Origin: Chloroflexota bacterium | GTDB lineage: Bacteria; Chloroflexota; Anaerolineae; Aggregatilineales; Phototrophicaceae | Direction of reading: 5' to 3' | DNA length: 39,685 nucleotides | NCBI GenBank assembly: GCA_011523735.1 | Contig: WTGB01000065.1 | Location: forward strand, 1-39,685 | Shown: one piece after another, positions 17,873 to 26,134 of the stretch | Layout: each line of letters opens with the position of its first letter | Numbering within the stretch: the first letter of the stretch is position 1 | Position numbers and translations under genes: made by a program | Notes under the pieces: model-generated | Seen by the model: the letters and a program-made list of their open reading frames with translations, nothing else | Databases searched by the model: none | Told to the model about the DNA's origin: nothing

Positions 17873-18265
17873 GTGGCGGATATCCACCAAATTCTATTCA
17901 ATATGCACATCCTCTATTCCCTGGCTTTGGGCGTCTGGGCTTGCGGAATTGCCGCGCGTAACGAAGTGATATCCGGACATTATCTGGGGGCGGTTGTCAC
18001 CTATGCTTTGCTCGCCGGTGTCACTCTACTGGTGGGGATCGTCTTGTTGCTTTCAGGCTTCCAGCCGCGCTCCGAGCGGATCGTCGTCTACATCCTCTAT
18101 CTGCTCTGGCTCTCCATCATCATGCCCGGCTTGTTCAGCTTAATGCACGGACGGGATGATCGCCGCGCAGCAATCGCCTTTGCTCTGCTCGCTTTCTTCA
18201 ACGTTACAACATCTTTGAGCATGATCGAACGCGAACTGGTGGGTCCCTGGATCCCCATTCCCTAA
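17873..18265 (+). CDS. Small four-helix membrane protein, unknown function
   Basis: I do not recognise this protein. It has 130 residues and begins with GTG, supported by GGAG seven bases upstream. Four hydrophobic stretches (about 10-28, 38-60, 70-90 and 98-115) suggest four membrane helices with short loops. The basic segment GRDDRR before the last helix would face the cytoplasm. No catalytic motif is visible. It sits 50 bases after ubiA and 18 bases before the CCA-type gene on the same strand, so it may be co-transcribed with either. It resembles small integral membrane proteins common in Chloroflexota, but that is only an impression. Confidence 0.7.
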   Translation: MADIHQILFNMHILYSLALGVWACGIAARNEVISGHYLGAVVTYALLAGVTLLVGIVLLLSGFQPRSERIVVYILYLLWLSIIMPGLFSLMHGRDDRRAAIAFALLAFFNVTTSLSMIERELVGPWIPIP

Positions 18266-18283
18266 GCCAAAGCTGAACCAACC

Positions 18284-19612
18284 ATGCCCAGCAAGCCTGA
18301 CACGCAACTTGTCGACAATGGAGTAATGCGACAAGTTTTGGGGGAATCCACTGCCGAGTTGATCGATACGATTGCCAGCCACGCGCAAAAGCGTGGATTC
18401 AACCTTTTTCTGGTCGGCGGCGTCGTGCGCGACATTATCCTGGGATTGCCAAATCAAGATCTCGACTTCGTGCTGGAGGCTGACGCCATTCGCTTCGCAG
18501 ATGAACTCGCCGCGCAATTCGGCGGAACTGTGCTGGCGCATAAGCCCTTCGGCACAGCGATATGGACACTCGATTCCTGTGCAGCGGAAAATCTTATGCT
18601 CCCGGCGCATCAGATCCCGCAGCACATCGATTTCGCCCGCGCTCGTTCGGAGACCTACAAGCATCCCGCCGCCCTGCCAACCGTCGCGCCAGCCGACATT
18701 CAGTCCGACTTGCGCCGCCGTGATTTCACCCTGAACACACTCGCGATTCAACTTAGCCCGGCGCAGGAATCGGGCCAGCTCCTCGATGAATGTGGCGGCT
18801 TTGCTGACCTGCAAAATGGGCTGATTGCTATCTTGCACGACCGCAGTTTTATTGATGATCCGACGCGAATTCTTCGCGCCATGCGAATCAGCCTAAGGCT
18901 GGGCTTCATCATTGAAGCGAGAACCGACAAGCTAATGCGAGCGGCTCTGCCACAGCTCGGGCGCGTGACTGGTCCACGCCTGGTCAACGAAATTGATCTG
19001 ATCTTGCGCGAGCCCAAAGCCGGCGAAATACTACTTCAACTGCAGGACCTGGGCGCGCTGAAGAGTATCCAACCGGCTTTTCGCGTCAGTCCGGACCTGC
19101 CCGATCAATTAACGCGCTTCCGCGAAACTACAGCGCCTTGGCAAGCCACAATTGACAAACATTGCGTTTTGTGGAGTTTGCTCCTGGCTGCCGTCCCCGA
19201 AGGCGATGCGGATGCGATCTGCCAGCGCCTGAGCCTGTCGCGAACTTTGACAAAGTCGATAGGGGCCTGCGCCCGGCTTATTGACGCAGCCGATATTTTG
19301 CGCGACGGCAAATCGCCTCCAAGCCAGGCTGCGCAGATATTGGACGGACTGCTCGAGCCTGCCCTGCACGCCGCCTGGCTGCTCCTCGCCGACAGCCCCA
19401 CAGCTCAAAACAAGCTCCTTGACTATATGAACAAGTGGCGGCATCAGCGACCAAGCATCAGCGGCGCCGACCTCGAGCAGATGGGAATTCCGCCAGGACC
19501 GCGCTACAAACGGATCCTTGACGCGCTGCGTTTCGCCTGGATCGACAGCAAAATCAATTCGCCCAAACAAGAGCAGGCATACCTGCGCGAACTTATTGCG
19601 AAGGAAGACTGA
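18284..19612 (+). CDS. CCA tRNA nucleotidyltransferase / poly(A) polymerase family (class II)
   Basis: This 442-residue protein has the class II nucleotidyltransferase head: LFLVGGVVRD (residues 41-50), metal-binding DLD (Asp59 and Asp61), LRRRDFTLNTLAI and DDPTRILRAMRISLRLGF. The family adds or repairs the 3' CCA of tRNA, while some members make poly(A) tails. The C-terminal helical part has MGIPPGPRYKRILDALR, usual for bacterial CCA enzymes, but no HD metal site is evident. A motif that would separate CCA-adding from A-adding or poly(A) activity is not certain, so no symbol is given. No ribosome site is obvious before the ATG. Confidence 0.87.
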   Translation: MPSKPDTQLVDNGVMRQVLGESTAELIDTIASHAQKRGFNLFLVGGVVRDIILGLPNQDLDFVLEADAIRFADELAAQFGGTVLAHKPFGTAIWTLDSCAAENLMLPAHQIPQHIDFARARSETYKHPAALPTVAPADIQSDLRRRDFTLNTLAIQLSPAQESGQLLDECGGFADLQNGLIAILHDRSFIDDPTRILRAMRISLRLGFIIEARTDKLMRAALPQLGRVTGPRLVNEIDLILREPKAGEILLQLQDLGALKSIQPAFRVSPDLPDQLTRFRETTAPWQATIDKHCVLWSLLLAAVPEGDADAICQRLSLSRTLTKSIGACARLIDAADILRDGKSPPSQAAQILDGLLEPALHAAWLLLADSPTAQNKLLDYMNKWRHQRPSISGADLEQMGIPPGPRYKRILDALRFAWIDSKINSPKQEQAYLRELIAKED

Positions 19613-19739
19613 CTATGGTTCTGTTCCTGCAGTGTGAAAGCGAACGTTCATCGATGGGCAAGCTTCTTGTAATCAGTTTCTGTCACGCTCGTCAATAAGA
19701 GAATCTCGCAGACTTGCCGATCACAAGCAAGATTGAGCC

Positions 19740-19745
19740 GGAGGG
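19740..19745 (+). promoter_or_regulatory. Strong ribosome-binding site fixing the CcdA-TlpA start
   Basis: GGAGGG lies eight bases before ATG 19754. It rules out the longer TTG start at 19733, which would sit upstream of it. Confidence 0.7.
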
Positions 19746-19753
19746 TTCACAAC

Positions 19754-21694
19754 ATGGAAAACGTAACCATTGGCTTGGCACTTGTCGCCGGCCTATTGTC
19801 CTTCATTTCGCCTTGCGTATTGCCGCTAGTGCCAGCCTACATCGGATATATGGGCGGGCGCTTAACCCACAACATCAGCCGGGAGTCGGCGACAGGCGCG
19901 GTCAGGCCAGCCGGCTTGGCTTTCCGCCTGCAAATGCTCTTGCATGGCATTGCCTTCGTCTTCGGCTTCACGTTGATCTTTGTGTTGATAGGCTTGTTCA
20001 CCACTGCCCTGTCAAGTGTCGCCGGGCAGCACGTCGGGACATTCACCGAGATTATCGGGCGTTTTGGCGGTTTGGTCATTATTTTCTTCGGCTTCCAATT
20101 CATGGGCTTGGCGCCGCAGTTCTTCGCCTGGCTGCGCAAGAAAGGCCAGTCGGGCTTACTGGACAATATCCTGCTCAGCATCGGCTTTGCCCTGGTCGCC
20201 GCCGGCATATTCTACTGGGGCTTTCTCGAGCAAGCGCTTATCGCCCTGCCGCTGACGGCAGCGCTGATTGTGGCGATGTTTTCAAATGGCGCCTTTACGC
20301 AACCGGCCGTCTTCTGGAATCGTCTACTCGACCGGCTGGATTCGGCGCTCTACTCTGATACCCGCGGCGAAATCGGCGGCAGCGGGCGCGAAGGCCTGCT
20401 CGGCTCGGCCTTCATGGGCATGGTCTTCTCCGCTGGTTGGTCGCCTTGCATCGGACCGCTGCTCGGTACGATTCTTACCGTGGCCGCGACCTCCGGCGCC
20501 TCCACTGGCGACATCGCTCAAGGCATGCTGCTGCTGACCGCTTATTCCATCGGCTTGGGCATTCCCTTCGTCATCACCGCCCTGCTCCTCAACAGCGCGG
20601 GTGGCTTTCTGCGCCGCCTGCAACGACAGATGAACAAGATAAAACTCTTCAGCGGTTCGCTGCTCATTGCCATTGGCTTACTGGTCGCGAGCGGCCAGTT
20701 GCAAAGCCTGAGCCAAACATTCTCGCGCGGAGAATTCGCCGATTTCACCTTCCGCGTGGAAGAGTGCGGCGTCGGCTTCTTCGAGGGTCGGCTAGCGCTC
20801 AGCCATGTCGGCGCCTGCTTGAATGGCAGCCTCGTGCCAGTTGCGATAAATCAAAGCGCCAGCGGACAATTCTCGCCTGAAGCGCCAGCCCAAGAGTTTC
20901 TATTCCATGCCGAGCCCGGCGCGATCATCGATCTGGAAGCGCGCAGCATAAACGAAGTCCTGCCAGAGTTCGAAATGATTCTGTTCGGTCCGGGCGATCG
21001 CGAACTAGCTCGCAGCAACAAGTCAGACAGCATCACGGTCAATGGCAATGTCTATCCTTTGACCGCCTTTTCCCTGGTCGACGGCGGACTGTACCGCGTC
21101 GTCATGGCCAATGCTTCTTCTTCAGCCGATTCCGCGCGCTTCCGAGTGAAAATCCGCGAATCCGAACCGATTGACTCTGCCGTCGAAGACGCGGCGTCGA
21201 CATCACTCGCGGGCAACCTTCTGAACAGCCTGGCGGATATCGTCAGCGACCTGCTCCCGGCAGTCGGTTTGGCTGAGGGCAATCGCGCCCCCGACTTTGC
21301 AATAGAATCCCTCGACGATAGGCAAATCAGCCTGGCTGACCTGCGCGGCCAAGTCGTTCTGCTTAATTTCTGGGGTACCTGGTGCGGACCCTGCCGGCGG
21401 GAGATGCCCGAATTCCAGAAGGCTTATGAAGAATGGCAACCGCGCGGTTTCGAAATCGTAGCGATTGCCTACAACGACACGGAACAAGCCATGGCGGAAT
21501 TCCGCGACGAGTTTGGGCTAAGCTTCCCGCTCGCGCTGGATGACAGCGGCGAAATCAACGATGCCTACGGCATACAAACACGCCCAAGCTCCTATCTCCT
21601 CGACAAAGACGGGGTAATTCTGGCGCGACATTTTGGTATCATGACCGAATCGCAGCTTGCGGAACTGCTGATGAATGCCTTGTCTGAGGAATAG
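19754..21694 (+). CDS. CcdA-type thiol transporter fused to a beta domain and a TlpA thioredoxin
   Basis: This 646-residue fusion probably carries electrons from cytoplasmic thioredoxin through the membrane to an outside thioredoxin domain. Part 1 (about 1-315) is CcdA/DsbD-beta-like, with its conserved cysteines in SFISPC (Cys21) and SAGWSPC (Cys232). It has about 65 extra residues, including two more hydrophobic segments, between the third and fourth canonical helices. Part 2 (about 330-475) looks like an extracytoplasmic beta-sandwich of the pre-peptidase C-terminal type and has a Cys338/Cys355 pair. Part 3 (about 512-646) is TlpA-like with WCGPC (Cys544, Cys547) and a cis-Pro region TRPSSYLLD. 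Start at the ATG at 19754 with GGAGGG at 19740-19745; a TTG at 19733 is less likely. The three-part architecture is unusual. Confidence 0.88.
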   Translation: MENVTIGLALVAGLLSFISPCVLPLVPAYIGYMGGRLTHNISRESATGAVRPAGLAFRLQMLLHGIAFVFGFTLIFVLIGLFTTALSSVAGQHVGTFTEIIGRFGGLVIIFFGFQFMGLAPQFFAWLRKKGQSGLLDNILLSIGFALVAAGIFYWGFLEQALIALPLTAALIVAMFSNGAFTQPAVFWNRLLDRLDSALYSDTRGEIGGSGREGLLGSAFMGMVFSAGWSPCIGPLLGTILTVAATSGASTGDIAQGMLLLTAYSIGLGIPFVITALLLNSAGGFLRRLQRQMNKIKLFSGSLLIAIGLLVASGQLQSLSQTFSRGEFADFTFRVEECGVGFFEGRLALSHVGACLNGSLVPVAINQSASGQFSPEAPAQEFLFHAEPGAIIDLEARSINEVLPEFEMILFGPGDRELARSNKSDSITVNGNVYPLTAFSLVDGGLYRVVMANASSSADSARFRVKIRESEPIDSAVEDAASTSLAGNLLNSLADIVSDLLPAVGLAEGNRAPDFAIESLDDRQISLADLRGQVVLLNFWGTWCGPCRREMPEFQKAYEEWQPRGFEIVAIAYNDTEQAMAEFRDEFGLSFPLALDDSGEINDAYGIQTRPSSYLLDKDGVILARHFGIMTESQLAELLMNALSEE

Positions 21695-21711
21695 CTTTCG
21701 CGCAGAGCGTC

Positions 21712-22266
21712 ATGATCAAACTGAAGCAAGCCCTTAGCTTCCTTGCCGCGTTCATCTGTTTGGGCGCGGCATTGTATATTGTCATAGACGCCGGGTTGCC
21801 TAATCCCAACGGCAACAACCGCCGATTAGGCGCCAACACCATCGCTGCAGTCGGTTCCCCGGCGCCTCTATTCGCCCTGCGGAACCTATCCCATGAACTC
21901 ATATCGCTTCAACCCTCCACCGGTACAGTGACAATCCTCAACTTCTGGTCAACAACCTGTGCTCCCTGCCGCCGGGAAATGCGTGACTTGCAGCGGCTGC
22001 ACAATCACAATCCCGATTTGATTCGCATTCTGGCAATCAACCTCGGTGAAAGTAGAGAAGCCGTGACCGCCTGGCGCGACAATCTCAACCTGACCTTCGA
22101 ATTGCTGCTCGATCAGTCTCTTGCTGTGGCAAAGCGATACCAGATTCGCGGCCAGCCCACTACCTACCTCCTTGATGAACGCCAAATCATTAAAGCCCTG
22201 TACTTCGGTCCTCTAACCTACGGCCAAATGCTCGGGGACATACAGCGCCTCGCGCCCCAAGCATAG
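21712..22266 (+). CDS. Membrane-anchored TlpA/ResA-type thioredoxin
   Basis: This 184-residue protein has an N-terminal hydrophobic anchor (about 8-26) and then a thioredoxin-fold domain of the TlpA/ResA/AhpC-TSA group. The active site is CAPC (Cys83, Cys86) within NFWSTTCAPCRREM. The conserved cis-proline segment is IRGQPTTYLLD. It probably reduces outside thiols, such as apocytochrome c or other disulfides, with electrons delivered by the CcdA fusion 17 bases upstream. No cytochrome c or heme-lyase gene is in the window, so the final client is unknown. The gene order points to one operon with the fusion and the DUF2085 gene. Confidence 0.9.
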   Translation: MIKLKQALSFLAAFICLGAALYIVIDAGLPNPNGNNRRLGANTIAAVGSPAPLFALRNLSHELISLQPSTGTVTILNFWSTTCAPCRREMRDLQRLHNHNPDLIRILAINLGESREAVTAWRDNLNLTFELLLDQSLAVAKRYQIRGQPTTYLLDERQIIKALYFGPLTYGQMLGDIQRLAPQA

Positions 22267-22278
22267 TCCGCATTGGCG

Positions 22279-23058
22279 ATGATTCAGCTTATCAAGGCAA
22301 CCGACAAAAAATCGCGAGAACTGCTGCTGATAGCGGCGCGTCATTGGTTGCGCATCGTGCTGGTTCTGCTCTTCGTCTACAGCAGTTTGCCCTGGCTAGC
22401 GCCGAGCCTGGCCAAACTGGGCTTGCTGGAAGCCGCTGATCTCATCTATACGCTCTACAGTCCCTTTTGCCATCAATTTGCTTTCCGCTCGGTCTTTGTC
22501 TTTGGCGAACAGGCATTTTATCCCCGCGGCGCAGCTGACAGCGGCTATAGACCTTTTGAAGAATTCGCCGAGCAATCCGAAGCATTTCAAGCTCAATATC
22601 ACCATTGGTCCGCATACTATTACGGCAACCTGGCGGCATCAGGCGCCGTAGAAGACCTGCAAGAATTCTCGGTGGCGCAGCAGATCGCCGCGCGTCATTT
22701 CATCGGTGATGAGACTTTCGGCTACAAAACCAGCCTCTGCGCCCGTGACCTCGCCATCTATACCATGCTCTTCATCGGCGCTCTGATTTACGCGCGCTAT
22801 CGTTGGCGAATCCGGCCATTGCCTTTGTGGCTCTACATTTTTGTCGGGCTGGGTCCGGTCGGGGTTGACGGCTTGAGCCAGTTATTGAGTTATCCGCCAT
22901 TCGAATTCTGGCATGTACGCGAAACCGCGCCGATATTCCGCATCATCACCGGCGGCCTCTTCGGACTCATGAGCGCCTGGCTCGGCTTTCCCCATATCGA
23001 GAGGTCAATGCAGGATCTGGTCGAATCATTGGAGCGTGGCGCGGGCAGGCAACCCTAA
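22279..23058 (+). CDS. DUF2085 integral membrane protein
   Basis: This 259-residue membrane protein matches the DUF2085 family. The CHQ motif in YSPFCHQFAFRSVFVFGEQA and the second motif TSLCARDLAIYTMLFIGAL are present, as is GPVGVDGLSQLL before the last helices. About four hydrophobic segments are visible. Two cysteines lie in family-conserved places (CHQ and SLCARD), which fits its position after two thiol-redox genes, although no function is established. The ATG at 22279 is preferred to a TTG at 22273. The gene follows the TlpA stop by 12 bases and converges on a PspA-like gene 9 bases away. Confidence 0.85.
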   Translation: MIQLIKATDKKSRELLLIAARHWLRIVLVLLFVYSSLPWLAPSLAKLGLLEAADLIYTLYSPFCHQFAFRSVFVFGEQAFYPRGAADSGYRPFEEFAEQSEAFQAQYHHWSAYYYGNLAASGAVEDLQEFSVAQQIAARHFIGDETFGYKTSLCARDLAIYTMLFIGALIYARYRWRIRPLPLWLYIFVGLGPVGVDGLSQLLSYPPFEFWHVRETAPIFRIITGGLFGLMSAWLGFPHIERSMQDLVESLERGAGRQP

Positions 23059-23067
23059 AGTCCCTGA

Positions 23068-23787
23068 CTAACTGTCGTCCTCGGAAGGTTTGCTCAAGCG
23101 GGAAAGCCGCCGGTTCATATTTCTTTGGTCTGTCTTTCGCGGTTTCGGCTGGCGCGGGTCCGGCTCCTCATCAACGATCACGATTCTTTCCTTTGTCCCG
23201 CTGTCAACAGGCGGAGCCACTGCCGGCGCTCTGTTAAGAAGTGTTTCAATGCTATCGCGCGCTTCATTCAGCTTATCCGCCACCCCGTCAACGATTGTAC
23301 TCCCAGCACCCTCCACCGGAATGCGCGTGCTTCGCGGCTGTCTGTCGCCCGCTTGACTGCGCTGTCGTCTCTCGCGGCTATCCAGCGCCGATTCCAAGGT
23401 AATCATCTCCTGCATGAGATGCCGCGTAACCATGCGGTGATCGCGCAACTCGGACTGGGCAATCGTCAGTTGCTGCTGTTTCATGTTCAACTGACCCTGC
23501 AGCCGCCGCGCGCCAAACTGATCGCCCCGCTGCAAGCATCCGTCAACCTCGGCGTCCAACTCAAGCGCCTCGCTCATCAACTGGTCGATCTTGCCTTGCA
23601 ATTCGCCTTCATAATCGACCGCTTCGTCCAAGCGCTGTCGCAAGGTCTGCGCTGAACGTCGAGGATCCTTCTCCGCTTCTTCGGGATTCAATCGGATGCG
23701 CGCCAAAGGCGATCGCGGATTGCGGCCTAACAGGTCACTTACTTGGGCGTTAACCAGCGTTGAAATCTTGTCGAAAAGGCTTGACAT
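23068..23787 (-). CDS. Coiled-coil protein, distantly PspA/IM30-like
   Basis: This 239-residue protein is rich in heptad helix. The N-terminus (MSSLFDKISTLVNAQVSDLLGR) resembles the amphipathic membrane-contact helix of PspA/IM30 proteins. Residues about 45-155 form a long coiled coil with QLNMKQQQLTIAQSELRDHR. The C-terminal part is Pro/Arg/Asp-rich and probably disordered (about 155-239). PspA proteins protect membranes under stress. The similarity here is weak, being mostly length, the amphipathic start and coil position, so the call is provisional. It is transcribed away from, and ends against, the DUF2085 gene. Confidence 0.5.
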   Translation of the reverse strand: MSSLFDKISTLVNAQVSDLLGRNPRSPLARIRLNPEEAEKDPRRSAQTLRQRLDEAVDYEGELQGKIDQLMSEALELDAEVDGCLQRGDQFGARRLQGQLNMKQQQLTIAQSELRDHRMVTRHLMQEMITLESALDSRERRQRSQAGDRQPRSTRIPVEGAGSTIVDGVADKLNEARDSIETLLNRAPAVAPPVDSGTKERIVIVDEEPDPRQPKPRKTDQRNMNRRLSRLSKPSEDDS

Positions 23788-23931
23788 CGCGGCATCGTTC
23801 CAATCAATTTTGCTTTCACATCCCTATTATAGTGCAGAATCCGCGCCACTTGGATTGCAACTTGACCATCCAGACACTAGCCCGGCCGACATCCACAGTT
23901 GACGATTGCAAATTAATAAGAACATTGCCGT

Positions 23932-24486
23932 TCATTGCCCCTGCCCGCGCAAGCGTTCCAATACAGCGCTCGCCTCTCTGCCCAGACGATCATAGTCGGA
24001 GGTCCCCCAGGCACGCACCAGATCAATGAGAGCGAAAGCGCCAATGCGCGCGTCGGCCAGTTCATGCGACGGCTTAGCCGACTCCAGCCAGCGCCGAAGC
24101 GCGCGGCAAGCTTGAAACGCAGCTTCGTCATCCAATTGGGCGCCGCATGACTTCAGCAATGCCAAGGTCGGCGCCCAACCCACTTCGGCAGCAACTTCGC
24201 ATAACGTCCAGAATGCAGTCGCGCGACTTTCACTTCTGCTTGCGATTAGTAGCGACAGTTGATCAACAATTTGACGCTGGTCTTCCGCTCCCAGACGAAT
24301 GCGCCGTAATTCACGCGGGAGGCTTTCATTGCCAAGTTCTGGTAGATCCTGCTTCGATCTTTCCGGGTTTGTCCGTCGGAGCACTAGCGCAAGTTGGAAC
24401 AGCGCGTGTTCGCGCCTGTCGAAATCCTCCGATTGCAATCCCGCGAACAACTCATTTAATGCCCTTTCGCGATAGCGTTTTTTCAC
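23932..24486 (-). CDS. Helical-repeat protein of unknown function
   Basis: I do not recognise a named family. The 184 residues are predicted almost all helical, with paired-helix units such as REHALFQLALVLRR and QACRALRRWLESA that resemble HEAT or armadillo repeats. No membrane segment or signal peptide is seen, so it is probably cytoplasmic. Its ATG overlaps the stop of the GT-C-like gene by four bases (24483-24486), which implies coupled translation with that membrane protein. A scaffolding or regulatory role for the envelope enzyme is inference. Confidence 0.7.
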   Translation of the reverse strand: MKKRYRERALNELFAGLQSEDFDRREHALFQLALVLRRTNPERSKQDLPELGNESLPRELRRIRLGAEDQRQIVDQLSLLIASRSESRATAFWTLCEVAAEVGWAPTLALLKSCGAQLDDEAAFQACRALRRWLESAKPSHELADARIGAFALIDLVRAWGTSDYDRLGREASAVLERLRGQGQ

Positions 24487-25961
24487 GGACCTTCACCCCC
24501 GCGGTCCCCTCCGATCAGCGTATAAATGCTTGCCACGTCATCTTGGTAAACCTGCTGCCAATTCTCATCGGCAGCGAGCCGCCAGGCCAGCGGGCCTCCT
24601 GTTTCGATCAAAGCAATGTCAATCTCATGCCGAGCGAATACTTCAGTCCAGGCCGGCGTACCGAATGCCGCCGTATACTCAGCTAAGGAGTCGCGATGCA
24701 AATCGGTGCGTCCATCGATGAAAACAGGAAAGTTTGGCGACTTGAGAATCAGATAGCCGCCCCAATTGTAGCTGTTGAACAGCTTGCCCTCAAAAGCTGT
24801 AGCCTTGAGGTATTCGACGGCCGCCACGGGATAATTCAGTGCCAAAGATTGATCGACCGTCTCCGGCCTTGACACGTAAGCGACATGAGCAACCGTGCCC
24901 AGTGCGACCAGGAAAACAAGAGCGATGTTCAGCGCTAAGCGTATGGGAGTCTCCACAGCGCGGCGTGTAATTCTCCCACCTTTCCGCTCCAGTATAGCGT
25001 CGAAATGCGTGGCGATGACCGGCGCCGCCGTGATCGCGAAGAGCGACAAATGGCGCGCTGAAAACAAGGCCATAAACATCGTGCCGCCTGCCAGCAGAAA
25101 CTCCGAGAAGTCAAACCTGCGTCCGCCCGCCCAACTGGCTCCGAGCAGCGCGACCGCCAATATGACAAAAGACCAAGCCGCCGGCTGCGCGAAGTCCGGC
25201 GACTGCCACTCTTGAATGAAATCTCGCAAGCCGCTTATGCCAAGCGTCTCAAATGGCGCCGTGAAAACATCTAGTCCCAGCGGATTGATCGGCAACAGCG
25301 CCAATGACAATAATGTGACCCAGCAGAGCCGCTTGACTCGTGGCAAGGCGACGACTGACTCGCCGGCGCCAAGCAAACGATTGAGCCATTCGCCCAGTAC
25401 AAATGCGCTGATGAACAGATAGCCGACCATGTATCCGCCGTGCAGATTCGCCCAGAGCCACATCAAAACCGGCAGACTCCAAACTGGCGTCCGGCCCCTT
25501 CGCTTAAGTCGCTGAAGCAGAAAAAACAATAAGGCTGCGAATAGAAACGTGAACATCTGCGGACGTGGCGACCAAAATGCCGCGGCGCAAGCGCTGCCCA
25601 GGACCAGTACGAAGCCCTGCATATAGATGCTTCCGCGGCCCCCCAGGTAAACAAAGACCATCCCTCCAACCGCCAGCGATGACACAAAAACTGTCAAGCC
25701 CAAGTGGCCGCCTTGGCGCCACAAAAGAGCCATAACAACTTGCGCCAACCAGCTGTGATTCTTGTGAATGCTCCCCATTTTTGTATGGGAGAACCTGTCA
25801 GCGTACACAATATCGCCTGTTTCAATGCTCTGCCGCCCCAGCCGAATATGCCACCACATGTCCGGGTCCACTGCGACACGGCTCGCCATGGCAAAGAGCA
25901 GCAAAAAGACGATCAAGACCGCCGCTCTCTCCGTGGTCAAGCGACGCATAAAACCCGCCAT
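24483..25961 (-). CDS. Multi-pass GT-C-like glycosyltransferase or glycan-processing membrane protein
   Basis: This 492-residue protein has about ten hydrophobic segments after a short basic N-terminus. The first external loop carries DPDMWWHIRLGRQ, an acidic-aromatic motif common in GT-C-fold lipid-linked sugar transferases of PMT/ArnT type. The C-terminal region (about 370-490) has a soluble part with VFIDGRTDLHRDSL and GTPAWTEVFARHEIDIALIE. A GT-C fold is inferred from the motif plus topology. Donor and acceptor are unknown. The gene is upstream of, and overlaps, the helical-repeat gene, and it is divergent from the zinc-ribbon gene. Confidence 0.65.
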   Translation of the reverse strand: MAGFMRRLTTERAAVLIVFLLLFAMASRVAVDPDMWWHIRLGRQSIETGDIVYADRFSHTKMGSIHKNHSWLAQVVMALLWRQGGHLGLTVFVSSLAVGGMVFVYLGGRGSIYMQGFVLVLGSACAAAFWSPRPQMFTFLFAALLFFLLQRLKRRGRTPVWSLPVLMWLWANLHGGYMVGYLFISAFVLGEWLNRLLGAGESVVALPRVKRLCWVTLLSLALLPINPLGLDVFTAPFETLGISGLRDFIQEWQSPDFAQPAAWSFVILAVALLGASWAGGRRFDFSEFLLAGGTMFMALFSARHLSLFAITAAPVIATHFDAILERKGGRITRRAVETPIRLALNIALVFLVALGTVAHVAYVSRPETVDQSLALNYPVAAVEYLKATAFEGKLFNSYNWGGYLILKSPNFPVFIDGRTDLHRDSLAEYTAAFGTPAWTEVFARHEIDIALIETGGPLAWRLAADENWQQVYQDDVASIYTLIGGDRGGEGP

Positions 25962-26057
25962 TGGACCCTCGCCTTTATTCTTTGGCTGGCATTCCCCACT
26001 GAATTCCCGCTTGCCAGTCCTATTTATCGTCCAGCATCACCAAGAAATGGATTTTCC

Positions 26058-26088
26058 TTGACCAGTAGTTTACATCTTGCGTTATCAT
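26058..26088 (+). promoter_or_regulatory. Candidate promoter for the zinc-ribbon gene
   Basis: TTGACC (26058-26063) and TATCAT (26083-26088) are close to sigma70 hexamers. The 19-base spacer is slightly long. AAGGA at 26122-26126 is the ribosome site, eight bases before the ATG at 26135. Confidence 0.4.
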
Positions 26089-26134
26089 TAAGGCGCTACC
26101 CTGTGACCGAGTTTCCGTGACAAGGACCAGAATT

